NCBI GenBank assembly: GCA_002500745.1
Contig: DLST01000012.1
Coordinates: forward strand, 62,001 to 126,000
Source of the DNA: Sphingobacterium sp. UBA7855
GTDB lineage: Bacteria; Bacteroidota; Bacteroidia; Sphingobacteriales; Sphingobacteriaceae
Reading direction: 5' to 3'
DNA length: 64,000 nt
Both the position numbers and the translations under genes were made by a program. How positions within the stretch are numbered: position 1 is the stretch's first letter; every line of letters starts with the position of its first letter. This document shows positions 1-8,796 of the stretch, piece after piece. Under the pieces are notes generated by a model. The model was not told where the DNA came from and did not search any database. It saw only the letters and a program-made list of their open reading frames with translations.

Positions 1-855
1 TACATTATAGTAATTACCCTGCCTCGTAAGAGTTGCTACCGTACTACCATTCACAAATACTCTATATTCAGATTCTACAGTATCTGAGTCAATGTCTAGA
101 AGGTATTCCAGATCTTTTTTTTCAAATCTATTTGCAATATCGAATTCAAGGTGAATATTCGTGAAATTTTCTTCTGCGAGCCAGTAAAATCTAATTTTGC
201 TTACCTTTCTAGTTGTCTTATACTTTTCTCGCGTAGTCAGCAGCTCGGTTTTTAATTGCTTTAGATTTGCGTTATTGTCCAAATGGGAAAGATAAGCTAA
301 ATCATCATTCAAAATCGCCTGGACAATTTCCAAACAGTTCTGATAAAAGTCATCATTTTGTGCTGATGCAGGTAAATAATTTAAAGAACTACTTTCGTAA
401 ATATCGCTTAAGGAAGAGGCCTTACCGCGCACAAGCTCGTTGAGGAAGGCTTTGAAACTAGTACCAAACTGTCCTGTCAGAACTTTTAAAGGCATCCCCC
501 CCTGCATTAACATTGTCCTTAAATACAATGTATTTGTCTGCCGTATCCAATTAATTTTGAACGCTTCAGCTCCCTCTCTAGCTAACTTGTAAATATCTTC
601 AGGAGAAAGAAAATCATTTGAAATTTCGGCGGCGACTTTTTCTTTCGTAACATAACTACCTTCATATTTTCTACGCCACCATTCAGCAAAATATAGACAA
701 TAATCTCTCTTGTCTATTCCAGTTTTGAAAGTATTCTTTTTTAAGAAATTTTCCAGATTAAGAAACTCCTCCTCAGTCACATTATAGGTCCATAATGGTT
801 GTCCGAGATGTCTTTCCATACCTCTCGCCTTCAATAACTTTCTAAATTCACTCAT
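1..855 (-). CDS. STY4851/ECs_5259 (YjiT N-terminal-like) family protein, partial
   Basis: This frame is open from an ATG at 855 to the left window edge, so only the first 285 residues are present and the C-terminus is missing. The start reads MSEFRKLLKARGMERHLGQP. Near residues 50-65 is the run CLYFAEWWRRKYEGSY, which I recognise from memory as the hallmark of the STY4851/ECs_5259 family, related to the N-terminal part of E. coli YjiT. Members often sit in defence islands beside very large DEAD/DEAH helicases. The gene is the last visible member of a minus-strand run that includes a WYL regulator and an AAA ATPase. The partner, if any, would lie beyond position 1. Family assignment is fairly sure; a defence role is inference. 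Confidence 0.72.
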   Translation of the reverse strand, partial: MSEFRKLLKARGMERHLGQPLWTYNVTEEEFLNLENFLKKNTFKTGIDKRDYCLYFAEWWRRKYEGSYVTKEKVAAEISNDFLSPEDIYKLAREGAEAFKINWIRQTNTLYLRTMLMQGGMPLKVLTGQFGTSFKAFLNELVRGKASSLSDIYESSSLNYLPASAQNDDFYQNCLEIVQAILNDDLAYLSHLDNNANLKQLKTELLTTREKYKTTRKVSKIRFYWLAEENFTNIHLEFDIANRFEKKDLEYLLDIDSDTVESEYRVFVNGSTVATLTRQGNYYNV

Positions 856-960
856 AATAGGTCAAAACAGCTTTAAAATATAAACAGAATAAAACTCATG
901 GCTCCAAGTTTTATTCAGCAACTAATTCATTCAACATCAGAAATAAGTTCCCTTACCTTT

Positions 961-1405
961 TCACGTTATTTCCAGTAATTCATTATAACTCAAGGTTTCT
1001 ATATCCGTCTCCGTATCATTCAAAAATTTGACGAGTATTTTAGATATCTTATCAATATCTGTCTCTGGAACACCAAACTCAACCTCTCTTTTTAGGACTT
1101 CGATCGAAGTAAACCAGATTTTACTAAGGACGAAAAGTGCCTCTTTTACATACTGAATATCTGGCCCCTCGTATTTCATAAAATAGTGATCAATATTAAA
1201 CGAATACACTATAGCTATACGTAATCTTTTGCATGGATCTAATGAAAGGAAGACCCACTTCAAGAAATTCCTTATCACTATCAAAAATATTATCCAACTC
1301 CAATAATATCGTATCAATCTCAAATTGCATAAAAATTTTTAGCTTCTTGTGCTCAAATTGAAATTTTTCGAGCACTTCTATGTAACTTTTTGTATCCATC
1401 TCCAT
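961..1405 (-). pseudogene. frameshifted small hypothetical gene
   Basis: Two overlapping minus-strand frames look like halves of one gene. The first starts at ATG 1405 (MEMDTKSYIEVLEKFQFEHK) and runs in a soluble, acidic style until about 1245, after which its frame ends in an unlikely tail. The other frame only looks soluble and acidic from about 1240 onwards and continues to a stop at 961 (ending TETDIETLSYNELLEIT). Joined, they give a protein of about 147 residues with Leu/Glu-rich helices and no motif I recognise. The shift falls near 1235-1260, where the plus strand reads aatgaaaggaagacccactt. It may be a real mutation, a sequencing error or two separate genes. It sits between the WYL gene and the STY4851-like gene in the same direction. 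Confidence 0.5.
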
Positions 1406-1731
1406 TTAAGACTCTTTTTATTGATTCCTTTTACGCATCTTAAATTCTTCTTAATTTTCAGTACTCCTCCAGCGCAATTCAATGATTTTATGTATTGTTC
1501 TCAATATCTAAAGTTAATCGTAACCGATGCAGCCTTTATGCATTGATTGCTAAAAAGTATGTTTTGAATTATTCAGTTAGATCATTACTATACTCATTTT
1601 TCTCACAAGAAAGATTTATGATTAAATATGCGAAAAGGCTAAAAACTTGTATTTAAAAATAACTTAAATAAATACAATACTAGGAATTATCGTATTCATA
1701 AATTGCGGTTTCTCGTAAATAAAGCTTTAAC
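1406..1731. other. intergenic stretch, nothing recognised
   Basis: This AT-rich spacer separates the WYL regulator from the frameshifted gene. I see no convincing promoter box, hairpin or conserved reading frame. A 65-residue plus-strand frame at 1349-1546 overlaps the end of the opposite gene and looks like chance. Confidence 0.4.
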
Positions 1732-2742
1732 TTATTTATCTCTACAATGGTTATATGTCTGATATATTTCCTTAACAATAGTATCAATTTGATTTCGTAA
1801 ATAGATCGGCTCAATAACTTCAATGTCATTGCCAAACGACAAAATACAACTTTCAAGTTCCCTATTAATCTTTAGTTCAAGGTAGATCAGTCCATTTTTA
1901 TAGCGTTGCGAGCCATGAATAGGTTTCGACAATACATAGGGTATTCTATTTACATTAAATTTAAGAACCACTCTTTCTATTTTCTGATCTACAGAATTAG
2001 TAACTCCGATGATATCATAAAAATAATCGTCAAAATCTATAAATGATTCTTTATAAGGCAATGAATTGAGCTGTTCTATTTCTTGGATACGGTCCAAAGC
2101 AAGATTCTGCATGTGCCCGGTGTCCTCATTGAATCCGAATAAAAACCAACGATTATTATATTGTTTAAGGTAATAGGGATGAATAATGTATACAACCGGT
2201 TCAAATTGTCTGAATCCTTGATATTTGATAGCCAAAACCCGTTTATGTATTATAAATTGATAAAGTGGTTCTAGGTATTCAAGTCCTTTCAAAAACTCGT
2301 TTTCTTCAAATGAAATAACAGGTTTTTGCTGTTGGTCAAGTTTCAATCCCGAACTTAGCTTTGCCTGAACGCTATTCAGCCATTCCAACTGTGGAATGCC
2401 TTTAATTCGTCCCAATGTTTCTAGTACTTGCTGTATCTGCTCTTGTTCACTCGCATTGAGGGGCTGTTTTAATATCGAAAAATCAGCAGATTCATAGCAG
2501 TAGTATACGCGCTTGCCCTCTTTCATTGAAAGAATAGGTGCTTTATATCCAGCTTCGCTCCGCATAAACGTAATATCATCCAATAACTGTCGTCGGGAAA
2601 CCTTAGTCAAAACACCCACATAAGCGGTAAGTTCGGCCGAACAATGTTCAATAAGGTCTTCAATAAAATACTTTTTCCATTTATTGGAGAAACACTTATC
2701 CAAAAATTTATAGCGCATTAAAGCGTGTTTGTTGGTTGCCAT
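1732..2742 (-). CDS. WYL-domain transcriptional regulator
   Basis: This 336-residue protein has an N-terminal winged-helix-like region (about residues 5-75, including VSRRQLLDDITFMRSEAGY, the usual form in Bacteroidota WYL regulators). A WYL domain follows at about 165-240, with the conserved HPYYLKQYNNRWFLFGFNED segment and the LALDRIQEI motif. A WCX-like C-terminal domain completes it. Such proteins are ligand- or nucleic-acid-responsive repressors or activators and often control phage-defence operons (BrxR/CapW type). It lies 22 bp after the small ExoX-C-like gene and 327 bp before the frameshifted gene, all on the minus strand, so it probably controls this cluster. Length and domain order are typical. 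Its target site was not identified; the repeated TTATAACGG upstream of 5904 is one candidate. Confidence 0.85.
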   Translation of the reverse strand: MATNKHALMRYKFLDKCFSNKWKKYFIEDLIEHCSAELTAYVGVLTKVSRRQLLDDITFMRSEAGYKAPILSMKEGKRVYYCYESADFSILKQPLNASEQEQIQQVLETLGRIKGIPQLEWLNSVQAKLSSGLKLDQQQKPVISFEENEFLKGLEYLEPLYQFIIHKRVLAIKYQGFRQFEPVVYIIHPYYLKQYNNRWFLFGFNEDTGHMQNLALDRIQEIEQLNSLPYKESFIDFDDYFYDIIGVTNSVDQKIERVVLKFNVNRIPYVLSKPIHGSQRYKNGLIYLELKINRELESCILSFGNDIEVIEPIYLRNQIDTIVKEIYQTYNHCRDK

Positions 2743-2764
2743 GTTCTATAAAATAATCTATTCC

Positions 2765-3145
2765 TTAATCCAGGTTCCAATATACATCATTCATCATCTC
2801 CGGGTCATCCGTACCAGCGGCATCTACCAGCCACTCATCAGAATAGCGTTGCCAGTCATCTTCGTAATTATCTTGGACCATAGTCCTCCTAGCATCAAGC
2901 ATCCAACATTTACTCAAATTGTCCCGCTTGACCGCTTTAAAATATGTATCCTCCTGATTATAAGGATTACAAAATAAAGTGCTTAATTGATCAAAAGAAC
3001 TTTCCGTTAAACTGAACCAGTCAACATGTTGAATGCACCAGAACACATAATTGAAGTTCATTTCCAATACCCTTCGTACGCTATAACCATAAAATTTTCC
3101 AAAATCAAAAATAGAATCGAGGGTATAACCGTGTAAAGATCTCAT
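2765..3145 (-). CDS. small protein with ExoX C-terminal-like motif
   Basis: This 126-residue protein begins with the pattern DFGKFYGYSVRRVLEMN followed by NYVFWCIQHVDWF (about residues 14-45). That matches the short 'FGKYKG...DPxYIxWC' module found at the C-terminus of exodeoxyribonuclease X-like proteins and in small stand-alone Bacteroidota proteins. No exonuclease catalytic domain is present, so it is probably a nucleic-acid or protein binding accessory factor. The C-terminal third is acidic and contains several Trp and Asp residues. It lies between the AAA ATPase gene (80 bp upstream) and the WYL gene (22 bp downstream) in the same direction, consistent with an operon. The function is unknown. 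Confidence 0.68.
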   Translation of the reverse strand: MRSLHGYTLDSIFDFGKFYGYSVRRVLEMNFNYVFWCIQHVDWFSLTESSFDQLSTLFCNPYNQEDTYFKAVKRDNLSKCWMLDARRTMVQDNYEDDWQRYSDEWLVDAAGTDDPEMMNDVYWNLD

Positions 3146-3225
3146 AGCTTATTTTATTTATCTCTACAAAGTTATCCTCTATCTATGTAGCACATCTGCA
3201 CTGAAAAAACATCTTCTTACTCCAT

Positions 3226-4938
3226 TTATTTATATTGCAATAAATAAAGTTCAAGGGCAATATTGTCAGCTTCATCCATAAACCCCGAACCAAAATTTTC
3301 GCTTAAACTGCCGTTCTTTTGAATTTTGATATCAATGATCTGTTTTGCAGGATCAAAATCTTCTTCCAATGGATTGTTAAAATAATATATTTGGACATCA
3401 TCTTCCGTTAGTGGCGATTCACTGCTAGCAACGAGATATTGCAAGCGGCGTATGAAGTATTCGCTATGGGTTTCGATAATCTTTGTTGCTCCCGAAATAT
3501 TAATTTGATTTCCTTCGATCACCAAATGCTGTTGATCCTCAGCCAATGGCCGAGAAAATGGATTACGCACATCGTGATGATTTTTAAGTTCTGTGGTAAG
3601 CACTATAAAATCAGCTAGTTTAGACTGTAAAGATGGATGCAGATTCGCTTCTGGCTCTTCTACGATCAATATATTATTATGTTTTATTAGCTGGACAATT
3701 TTTAAAATAATATTGGCCGTCCCGAACCCTAATGAAGACAGAGGGACCCATTGATTATCAGCAAAAACTTCTATTTTTATAAGTTCCCCCCACTCATCGC
3801 CATTGATTACCCGAATAAACTGTTTGTTGTCTTTGCCATGGGAAAAGCCGAAGGATTCATCCTTAAATTTTACAGATGGCTTAACGAGTTTGAGCCGAAT
3901 AACGATCCAATAATATAAAAGCGCCTGTATAGCCTCTACTTCGTTATAAAAAAAACCAACATTAAATTCATTCGATAGCATAGACTTATAAATATTGGGA
4001 TATTTATGCTTGCTGATAACAATATCATTGATGTTATACTCTAATACGTTATTATTGATCGTCTGAAATGCAGAAAGAAAATCTGCTTGTAAAAGTGGAT
4101 CAAATTGATATTCACTGTTTACGATAGCAGCCACAGATTTACCCAACAGCGCTTTATTTACTACTTTTGATTTCAATTCATTGGACAAGACCTCATTAAG
4201 TGAATAGTCTCGATTCATAGACCAATTATCTTCATCTATATACATCGTAACCGCGCCTATAGCTACGACTTCTTTCAGACACAAGCTAATGTACTTACTA
4301 AACACATCCCTCGTTTTATCATAAGGGAGAAGATCCATGGCACTCACATTATGGATTCCATCGGTATTTCGCAGAAATTGTAATACCTCTGATTTAATCT
4401 CAGAGAATATGGCAGCATCTTCATAAAACTCATCAAAAATCTTTTCCATTTCTATTAGCTGTTCCGGATAATGAAAATAAGATTCCTGGAATCTCAACAT
4501 ACCGTATTGGGAACTTATTGTAGCACGAGCGATAAGCTGTTGATTTATATCCAACGAAAAACGGTATAAGTTACCTTCTCTATATACGAGTGTCAGTACA
4601 TATACTTTATTTTGAGCTTTGTCTCGTAAGGGCTCAATTGACTCCTCCTGAATGTGGAGTACAAAAGTGGGATCGGCGTCTTCGCTACCATACGGTGTAA
4701 TATGAGCGATAGATCCCAAATTAGTTGCTGATGAATTTAAAACCAGTGAATTCAATGCTTTGGTCTCAAAGCTTTGTTTGAGCATCAAGAGGGCTTTTCC
4801 AAATGTACTTTTTCCGGCACTATTGGTACCGGTCAATAATGTTATCGGCTTTATATTGAAGAATTGGAAATCTTTGAAAATTCTAAAATTCTCAATACCC
4901 AATCCCACTAACATATAACGCTTTTTTAAATTTTCCAT
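3226..4938 (-). CDS. OLD-like/DUF3696-type AAA ATPase
   Basis: This 570-residue ATPase has a Walker A motif GTNSAGKST at residues 37-45, following a typical N-terminal strand (LGIENFRIFKDFQFFNIKPI). A Walker B motif ILIVEEPEANLHP lies at about 423-435 and a switch histidine in ETHSEYF at about 489-495. The C-terminus (GSLSENFGSGFMDEADN) resembles DUF3696. The layout is that of ABC/SMC-like ATPases of defence systems, such as OLD, PtuA and PARIS AriA, but no TOPRIM nuclease is fused to it. It begins 3 bp after the stop of the PLD-like gene, so the two are almost surely co-expressed. I infer a sensor ATPase working with the upstream partner; the exact system is not known to me. Confidence 0.82.
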   Translation of the reverse strand: MENLKKRYMLVGLGIENFRIFKDFQFFNIKPITLLTGTNSAGKSTFGKALLMLKQSFETKALNSLVLNSSATNLGSIAHITPYGSEDADPTFVLHIQEESIEPLRDKAQNKVYVLTLVYREGNLYRFSLDINQQLIARATISSQYGMLRFQESYFHYPEQLIEMEKIFDEFYEDAAIFSEIKSEVLQFLRNTDGIHNVSAMDLLPYDKTRDVFSKYISLCLKEVVAIGAVTMYIDEDNWSMNRDYSLNEVLSNELKSKVVNKALLGKSVAAIVNSEYQFDPLLQADFLSAFQTINNNVLEYNINDIVISKHKYPNIYKSMLSNEFNVGFFYNEVEAIQALLYYWIVIRLKLVKPSVKFKDESFGFSHGKDNKQFIRVINGDEWGELIKIEVFADNQWVPLSSLGFGTANIILKIVQLIKHNNILIVEEPEANLHPSLQSKLADFIVLTTELKNHHDVRNPFSRPLAEDQQHLVIEGNQINISGATKIIETHSEYFIRRLQYLVASSESPLTEDDVQIYYFNNPLEEDFDPAKQIIDIKIQKNGSLSENFGSGFMDEADNIALELYLLQYK

Positions 4939-4941
4939 GTC

Positions 4942-5904
4942 TTAATTTACTACTTTCCATATAGGGTTTTCACCTAAATCCGTATTGAGAATATCTTTAT
5001 AGTAAGTTAGCTTTTCTATCAGCTTCTGCATAAAATCTTTATTGTCTGTCCTACTGAATAAGGTCTCTACCCGAATATCACTCTCTTTTTTATCTTTCAA
5101 CGCTTCTAACCCATGACCAAAATTGACTATAAAATTATTGCCTATGTAATTGCGATCATGCAAATGGACGGCAGAGATTTCGTGTGTCTTTAAAATGAGA
5201 TCAACCCCGGTTGCTGTCTTAAGACCTTCTATGCTTTCTTCAAATTTCTTTTTAAACTTATTGTCGTCTGTTCTTTTCGTTACTAAGTCGATATAGACAC
5301 TTGTTTTGGCTTTTGCAGGTAATATATTGGCTATTAATTCATATAATTGCTGTTGATTTTCATATTTATCGAACAAATAGGGATCAATAATAATTAATGA
5401 ATGATAGGGATTAAATGAGTTATAAATCGCTTGTTTGTCTAATTTATTTATTCCAATTTGATACTCTTCTCTAACTTTTAACCGCTTAATTTGTGATATA
5501 TCAAGAAAAGCGTATCCATAATACCCCATATATTGCTTTATATTCTTCTCTGTGAGGATACCGTCTACACAATATAGTTTAATAGGATACCTTTCTGAAC
5601 CATCATCAAAATAATCTTGTCCATTTCGAACATTTATTCCTTCAAAAATATTTGGATCTATATGAGCATCTGAACGCTTTTTAAGTAGCATTTTTACCAC
5701 CGGATTGGTTTCACCCAAAATAACCTCCTTAAGTTCAGACTCCTCTATAGCTATCTTCATTTCTGAATCGGACAACACGCGATAGGTTAAATCAAATCTT
5801 TCGAAAGTTCGATCGTCGGGATCAATGTTCACTCTATACCTTATATATTCACTTTCAAAGTCAAATAAAAATTTTTTACTGACATAGGTTTTTATTCTTC
5901 TCAT
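4942..5904 (-). CDS. hypothetical protein with single HDR (PLD/MIT-C-like) motif, ATPase partner
   Basis: This 320-residue protein is the first gene of the run. Near residues 247-268 it reads VHLHDRNYIGNNFIVNFGHG. The His-x-His-Asp-Arg followed by a glycine-rich strand looks like the half-site of a phospholipase D-like fold, as in MIT-C domains and some defence effectors. The middle part (about 175-205: SLIIIDPYLFDKYE) also fits the strand that precedes such a domain. No second HKD motif is visible. It ends 3 bp before the AAA ATPase gene, so the pair forms a tight two-gene unit with the ATPase as likely regulator and this protein as likely effector. That assignment is inference. Two direct copies of TTATAACGG lie 50-75 bp upstream. 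Confidence 0.6.
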   Translation of the reverse strand: MRRIKTYVSKKFLFDFESEYIRYRVNIDPDDRTFERFDLTYRVLSDSEMKIAIEESELKEVILGETNPVVKMLLKKRSDAHIDPNIFEGINVRNGQDYFDDGSERYPIKLYCVDGILTEKNIKQYMGYYGYAFLDISQIKRLKVREEYQIGINKLDKQAIYNSFNPYHSLIIIDPYLFDKYENQQQLYELIANILPAKAKTSVYIDLVTKRTDDNKFKKKFEESIEGLKTATGVDLILKTHEISAVHLHDRNYIGNNFIVNFGHGLEALKDKKESDIRVETLFSRTDNKDFMQKLIEKLTYYKDILNTDLGENPIWKVVN

Positions 5905-5953
5905 ATAAAATTTCCCAGCCTAAATTAAATACAAATGGAAAACATAGCCTTTA

Positions 5954-5979
5954 CCGTTATAACATGAATTCCGTTATAA
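5954..5979 (-). promoter_or_regulatory. direct repeat upstream of the PLD-like/ATPase pair
   Basis: Read on the minus strand, the nine-base unit TTATAACGG occurs twice (5979-5971 and 5962-5954) with an eight-base spacer, 50-75 bp upstream of the ATG at 5904. The 17-bp period and the location suggest an operator. The WYL protein at 1732-2742 is a possible ligand; this is inference. No perfect TAnnTTTG box was found downstream of it (TATGTTTT is close). Confidence 0.4.
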
Positions 5980-6141
5980 TTTATTAAGCTTAGTTTTATT
6001 TTTAATAGGTCTTTTGCTGTTTGAATCTTTCCGATTCCTTCACAATTTACAAACAGTTTGTATCTTCATCAAATATTTTTAACATATTGTAAAAAACACA
6101 GATATTATTTCAACTATTGCATACCTCCCCATCCTAAATAA

Positions 6142-7305
6142 CTACCATTGAAACTGGTAAATCTTACCCCGTATTGGAATATTGAGGATCATACCATCCA
6201 TCTTGGATTTCTTGACATTGACATAGCCATTCACTCTAGAGTGAGGCATCACGGTATTGATCTTGAGATATCCCTGCGATATACCATTACGGATACTGTA
6301 CTGCGCATTATGGTACTGCTGTACATTTTGCCTTGCCTGCTGATTGGCTGCATACTGCGCCGAACCGCTATAGCCAACAGATGTCTGCTCGCCATAAGCC
6401 ACTGCAGCACCACCCCGATTGTTGACCGCAGCCGCTGTACCTGCGGAGGCTACTGCTGAATATCCGGCCTGACTGGCAGCCTGGCTTTCGGCAAATGCAT
6501 TGAAGAATGAACTCCAGCCTTGTTTGCGCTTTACCTTTTTCATATACTTTGCATAGGGAATAATATCTTCCTGACGGGCTTTGCCTCCTCTCAAACTCAC
6601 CACCGTAAAATTATCGGGATTGAGTATGACCTCTTCGTCCGTTCCGTTCTCAATGGTGATATAACTTGCATAGTATTTTCCGTATAGATCCTCTTCGGTA
6701 AACTGTACCGCAATAGACACCCCATCATTGAAATAATACTGAATCACACGACCGTCATCATACAGCACCCTGCGCTCCGCCAATGGATAAATATCCTTCT
6801 CCTCGGTAAGAGCGTTAAGAGGCATATGGTTGAGATAGGAAGTCTTTACGGCATTTCCCTTTTCATACCGGATGTACCAATTGTGTGCGGGCAGGCCATT
6901 TGTGTATTCCGCGACAGTTAGAGGCTGCTGTTTTCCATCATATGTGGTGCTCGTTCCGTCTGCCATCCCAGATCCGGAAAAATGGCTTTCCTGGATCTTT
7001 TTGCCTTTCTTGTCAAACAGCTGCACTTTTCCAATCCAAATGCTTTTGGAATCATCGTTCCGGTCAATATATAATGCTCCGGCGGCAATAGTCTGCAGCT
7101 TCCCATTTTTCCAATAGTCACGGATTTCACCCACAGGTTTCTTTTGATCGTCAAAACTGACTTCCCGATAGAAAGTACAATGTTTTTTTGATTCAACTCC
7201 TTAGCTATCGGCATCGTAATAAAGCGTCACCCTCCGCTGTGCCAATACCGGGTTAATAAGACAAGAGAATATCCCTGCTATTAATATCAATAGATTTCTT
7301 TTCAT
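6142..7305 (-). pseudogene. secreted YwqK/MORN-like protein interrupted by one in-frame TAA
   Basis: From ATG 7305 the frame gives a signal peptide (MKRNLLILIAGIFSCLINPV, then LAQ) and enters the mature protein. It meets TAA at 7203-7201 (codon 35) and then continues open to 6142. The continuation contains GEIRDYWKNGKL, typical of YwqK/MORN-like 'toxin-antitoxin family' repeats. The middle is Ala/Gly/Tyr-rich (about 205-275 of the open part) and the tail is basic with beta-strand character. Without the stop it would be a 387-residue secreted protein. An internal ATG at 7134 could start a shorter cytoplasmic product, but it would lack the export signal. I therefore call it a nonsense-interrupted gene. 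The neighbouring vWA gene shows the same kind of damage. Confidence 0.7.
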
Positions 7306-7438
7306 TTTTTAATATACTGTTGCCACATGAGATTCATGTGAGGTTAAATAATAACTTTTAAAAACTAGATTGTTTTAGCCATATGTTGCGAAAAAGTCTT
7401 GTTATTGTAAAGCATTGAATATGCCTTATTAGAGAAGA

Positions 7439-8104
7439 TTAATCTTTTTTATTTATAAAATAATGGTCAACATCTTGATCATCTAAATCGTGCCTATCGT
7501 TGCGTACCAGTTTATCAAACAGCTTTCTATAAATAGATTTCCGCACTTTACGCTCTTACTGAAACATCGACTCAATGCCGTCGTTGTTTTTTTCAAATTT
7601 GATACAATATTTTACAGCGATATCCGCTGCCGCCTTGGAAACATCATGGTCGGTACCGATATAGGTAAAAGTCCAATTGGATTCACTGAGCTCCCCGATC
7701 ATCTGCCGGATCGCGGGAGCAGAATATTCTGTTGATGCGATTTCCTCTCCATCGGTTAAGATGGTCACCAATACATGGAATTTTTCATTCTGACTAGCAA
7801 CCAGTTTCAGTTTACTGACCGCAAAGCCAATAGCATCATAGAGCGGTGTTGATGCCGCTGGCGCATAACGTTTTGCGTCGATCTCTTTGACCTGTGCAAC
7901 GGGATCACAAAAGTGCAGCATTTTGATCCCAAAGCCATTGAAACTGATGATCGAAATCGTATGCTCCTGATCAGAAAAAGTCTGCTGAGCCTCTCTGATG
8001 GTGCTGATCGTCTGATTGAAACCATCAATCACCTGTGATTTAATACTGGACATGGAACCACTCTCGTCCAAGATAATAAGGTTGTGAACTTTTGTCTGAC
8101 TCAT
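7439..8104 (-). pseudogene. vWA-domain protein with premature in-frame TAA
   Basis: The frame from ATG 8104 encodes a von Willebrand factor A domain. The MIDAS motif is DESGSMS at residues 14-20, with a conserved threonine in PAASTPLYDAIGFA and an aspartate in ILTDGEE. After residue 182 it meets TAA (7558-7556). The same frame then continues open for 38 more codons (starting ERKVRKSIYRKLFDKL) to a second stop at 7441-7439. Related Bacteroidota proteins, as I recall them, have a basic tail of this kind and a total length near 220, so the first stop looks like a recent nonsense mutation. The vWA core is complete, so a truncated product could still fold. A promoter with a dyad lies upstream (8179-8220). 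Confidence 0.75.
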
Positions 8105-8178
8105 AATTTTGCCTTTTTAAATGTGTTAATATTGCTGTTAAACAGAGCATTTTGCTCCCCTTAACAGCAATTGCCTGA

Positions 8179-8220
8179 CAAAATTATCCATCACCTGTGC
8201 GAGGGATGTGCACAGGCGAT
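8179..8220 (-). promoter_or_regulatory. promoter with dyad upstream of the vWA gene
   Basis: On the minus strand a -7 box TAATTTTG (8186-8179) matches TAnnTTTG. Immediately upstream, 8190-8200 and 8210-8220 form an 11-base inverted repeat with one mismatch (ATCACCTGTGC / GCACAGGCGAT) where a -33 element would lie. The transcript would start near 8173, giving a leader of about 70 nt to ATG 8104. Confidence 0.5.
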
Positions 8221-8303
8221 CGTGGCATGATGTTCTTCAATTTTCGAAAAGATTTACTAAGTTTATAACTTAACCTATCTTACAACGTAAATAATTATTA
8301 ACA

Positions 8304-8714
8304 ATGACAAAAGAAGAAATAAATCATCTATGCCAGGAACTTGAGCATATCAACAAAAATTTCGAGGAAAAATCCTATCCAGGTAATGCACCTCTACTCA
8401 AACAAGATTTTAATATACAATCACTAAACACGCCGAATCACTATCTCAAAGTGATGGACGAAATGAATGATATGCTACGCAAATCGCGCGTGCTATTTTT
8501 AAATGCTGTGCTTGACAAAGTCTGTCTTGAAGAAGGTAAAGTCTATGACTTCGCAAAGCCCTTCCAAGCTGGCATGAGCTATTTTGCCGTAACAAGAAAA
8601 GAAGGAACTTTTTATCTCAAAGATGAGGACGGGGATTACCGCGAAATATTTAGCAGTGAGGAGTTTGTCAGTTTTATTGATGATCTATATTGGGAACTTT
8701 ATGAGGAAGAGTGA
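8304..8714 (+). CDS. hypothetical protein, 136 residues
   Basis: This is a soluble, acidic protein (start MTKEEINHLCQELEHINKNF, end IDDLYWELYEEE) with no signal peptide and no motif I recognise. A helical N-terminal half (about residues 1-75) is followed by short strands with Gly and aromatic residues (AGMSYFAVTRKEGTFYLKDE). It starts at an ATG with a purine-rich leader and ends before a strong hairpin shared with the convergent DUF262 gene. It is divergent from the vWA gene, with 199 bp between them. Function unknown. Confidence 0.6.
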   Translation: MTKEEINHLCQELEHINKNFEEKSYPGNAPLLKQDFNIQSLNTPNHYLKVMDEMNDMLRKSRVLFLNAVLDKVCLEEGKVYDFAKPFQAGMSYFAVTRKEGTFYLKDEDGDYREIFSSEEFVSFIDDLYWELYEEE

Positions 8715-8737
8715 TTTATTTTTCAAAACCAAGATAT

Positions 8738-8767
8738 CCACAGGCGGATATAAAAATCCGCCTGTGG
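8738..8767. terminator. convergent hairpin terminator
   Basis: A perfect 12-bp stem (CCACAGGCGGAT / ATCCGCCTGTGG) with a 6-base loop lies between the converging genes ending at 8714 (+) and 8797 (-). There is no long T run on either side, so it may act weakly or bidirectionally. Confidence 0.65.
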
Positions 8768-8796
8768 AGCTGATATGATACATATCATTAAATTAG

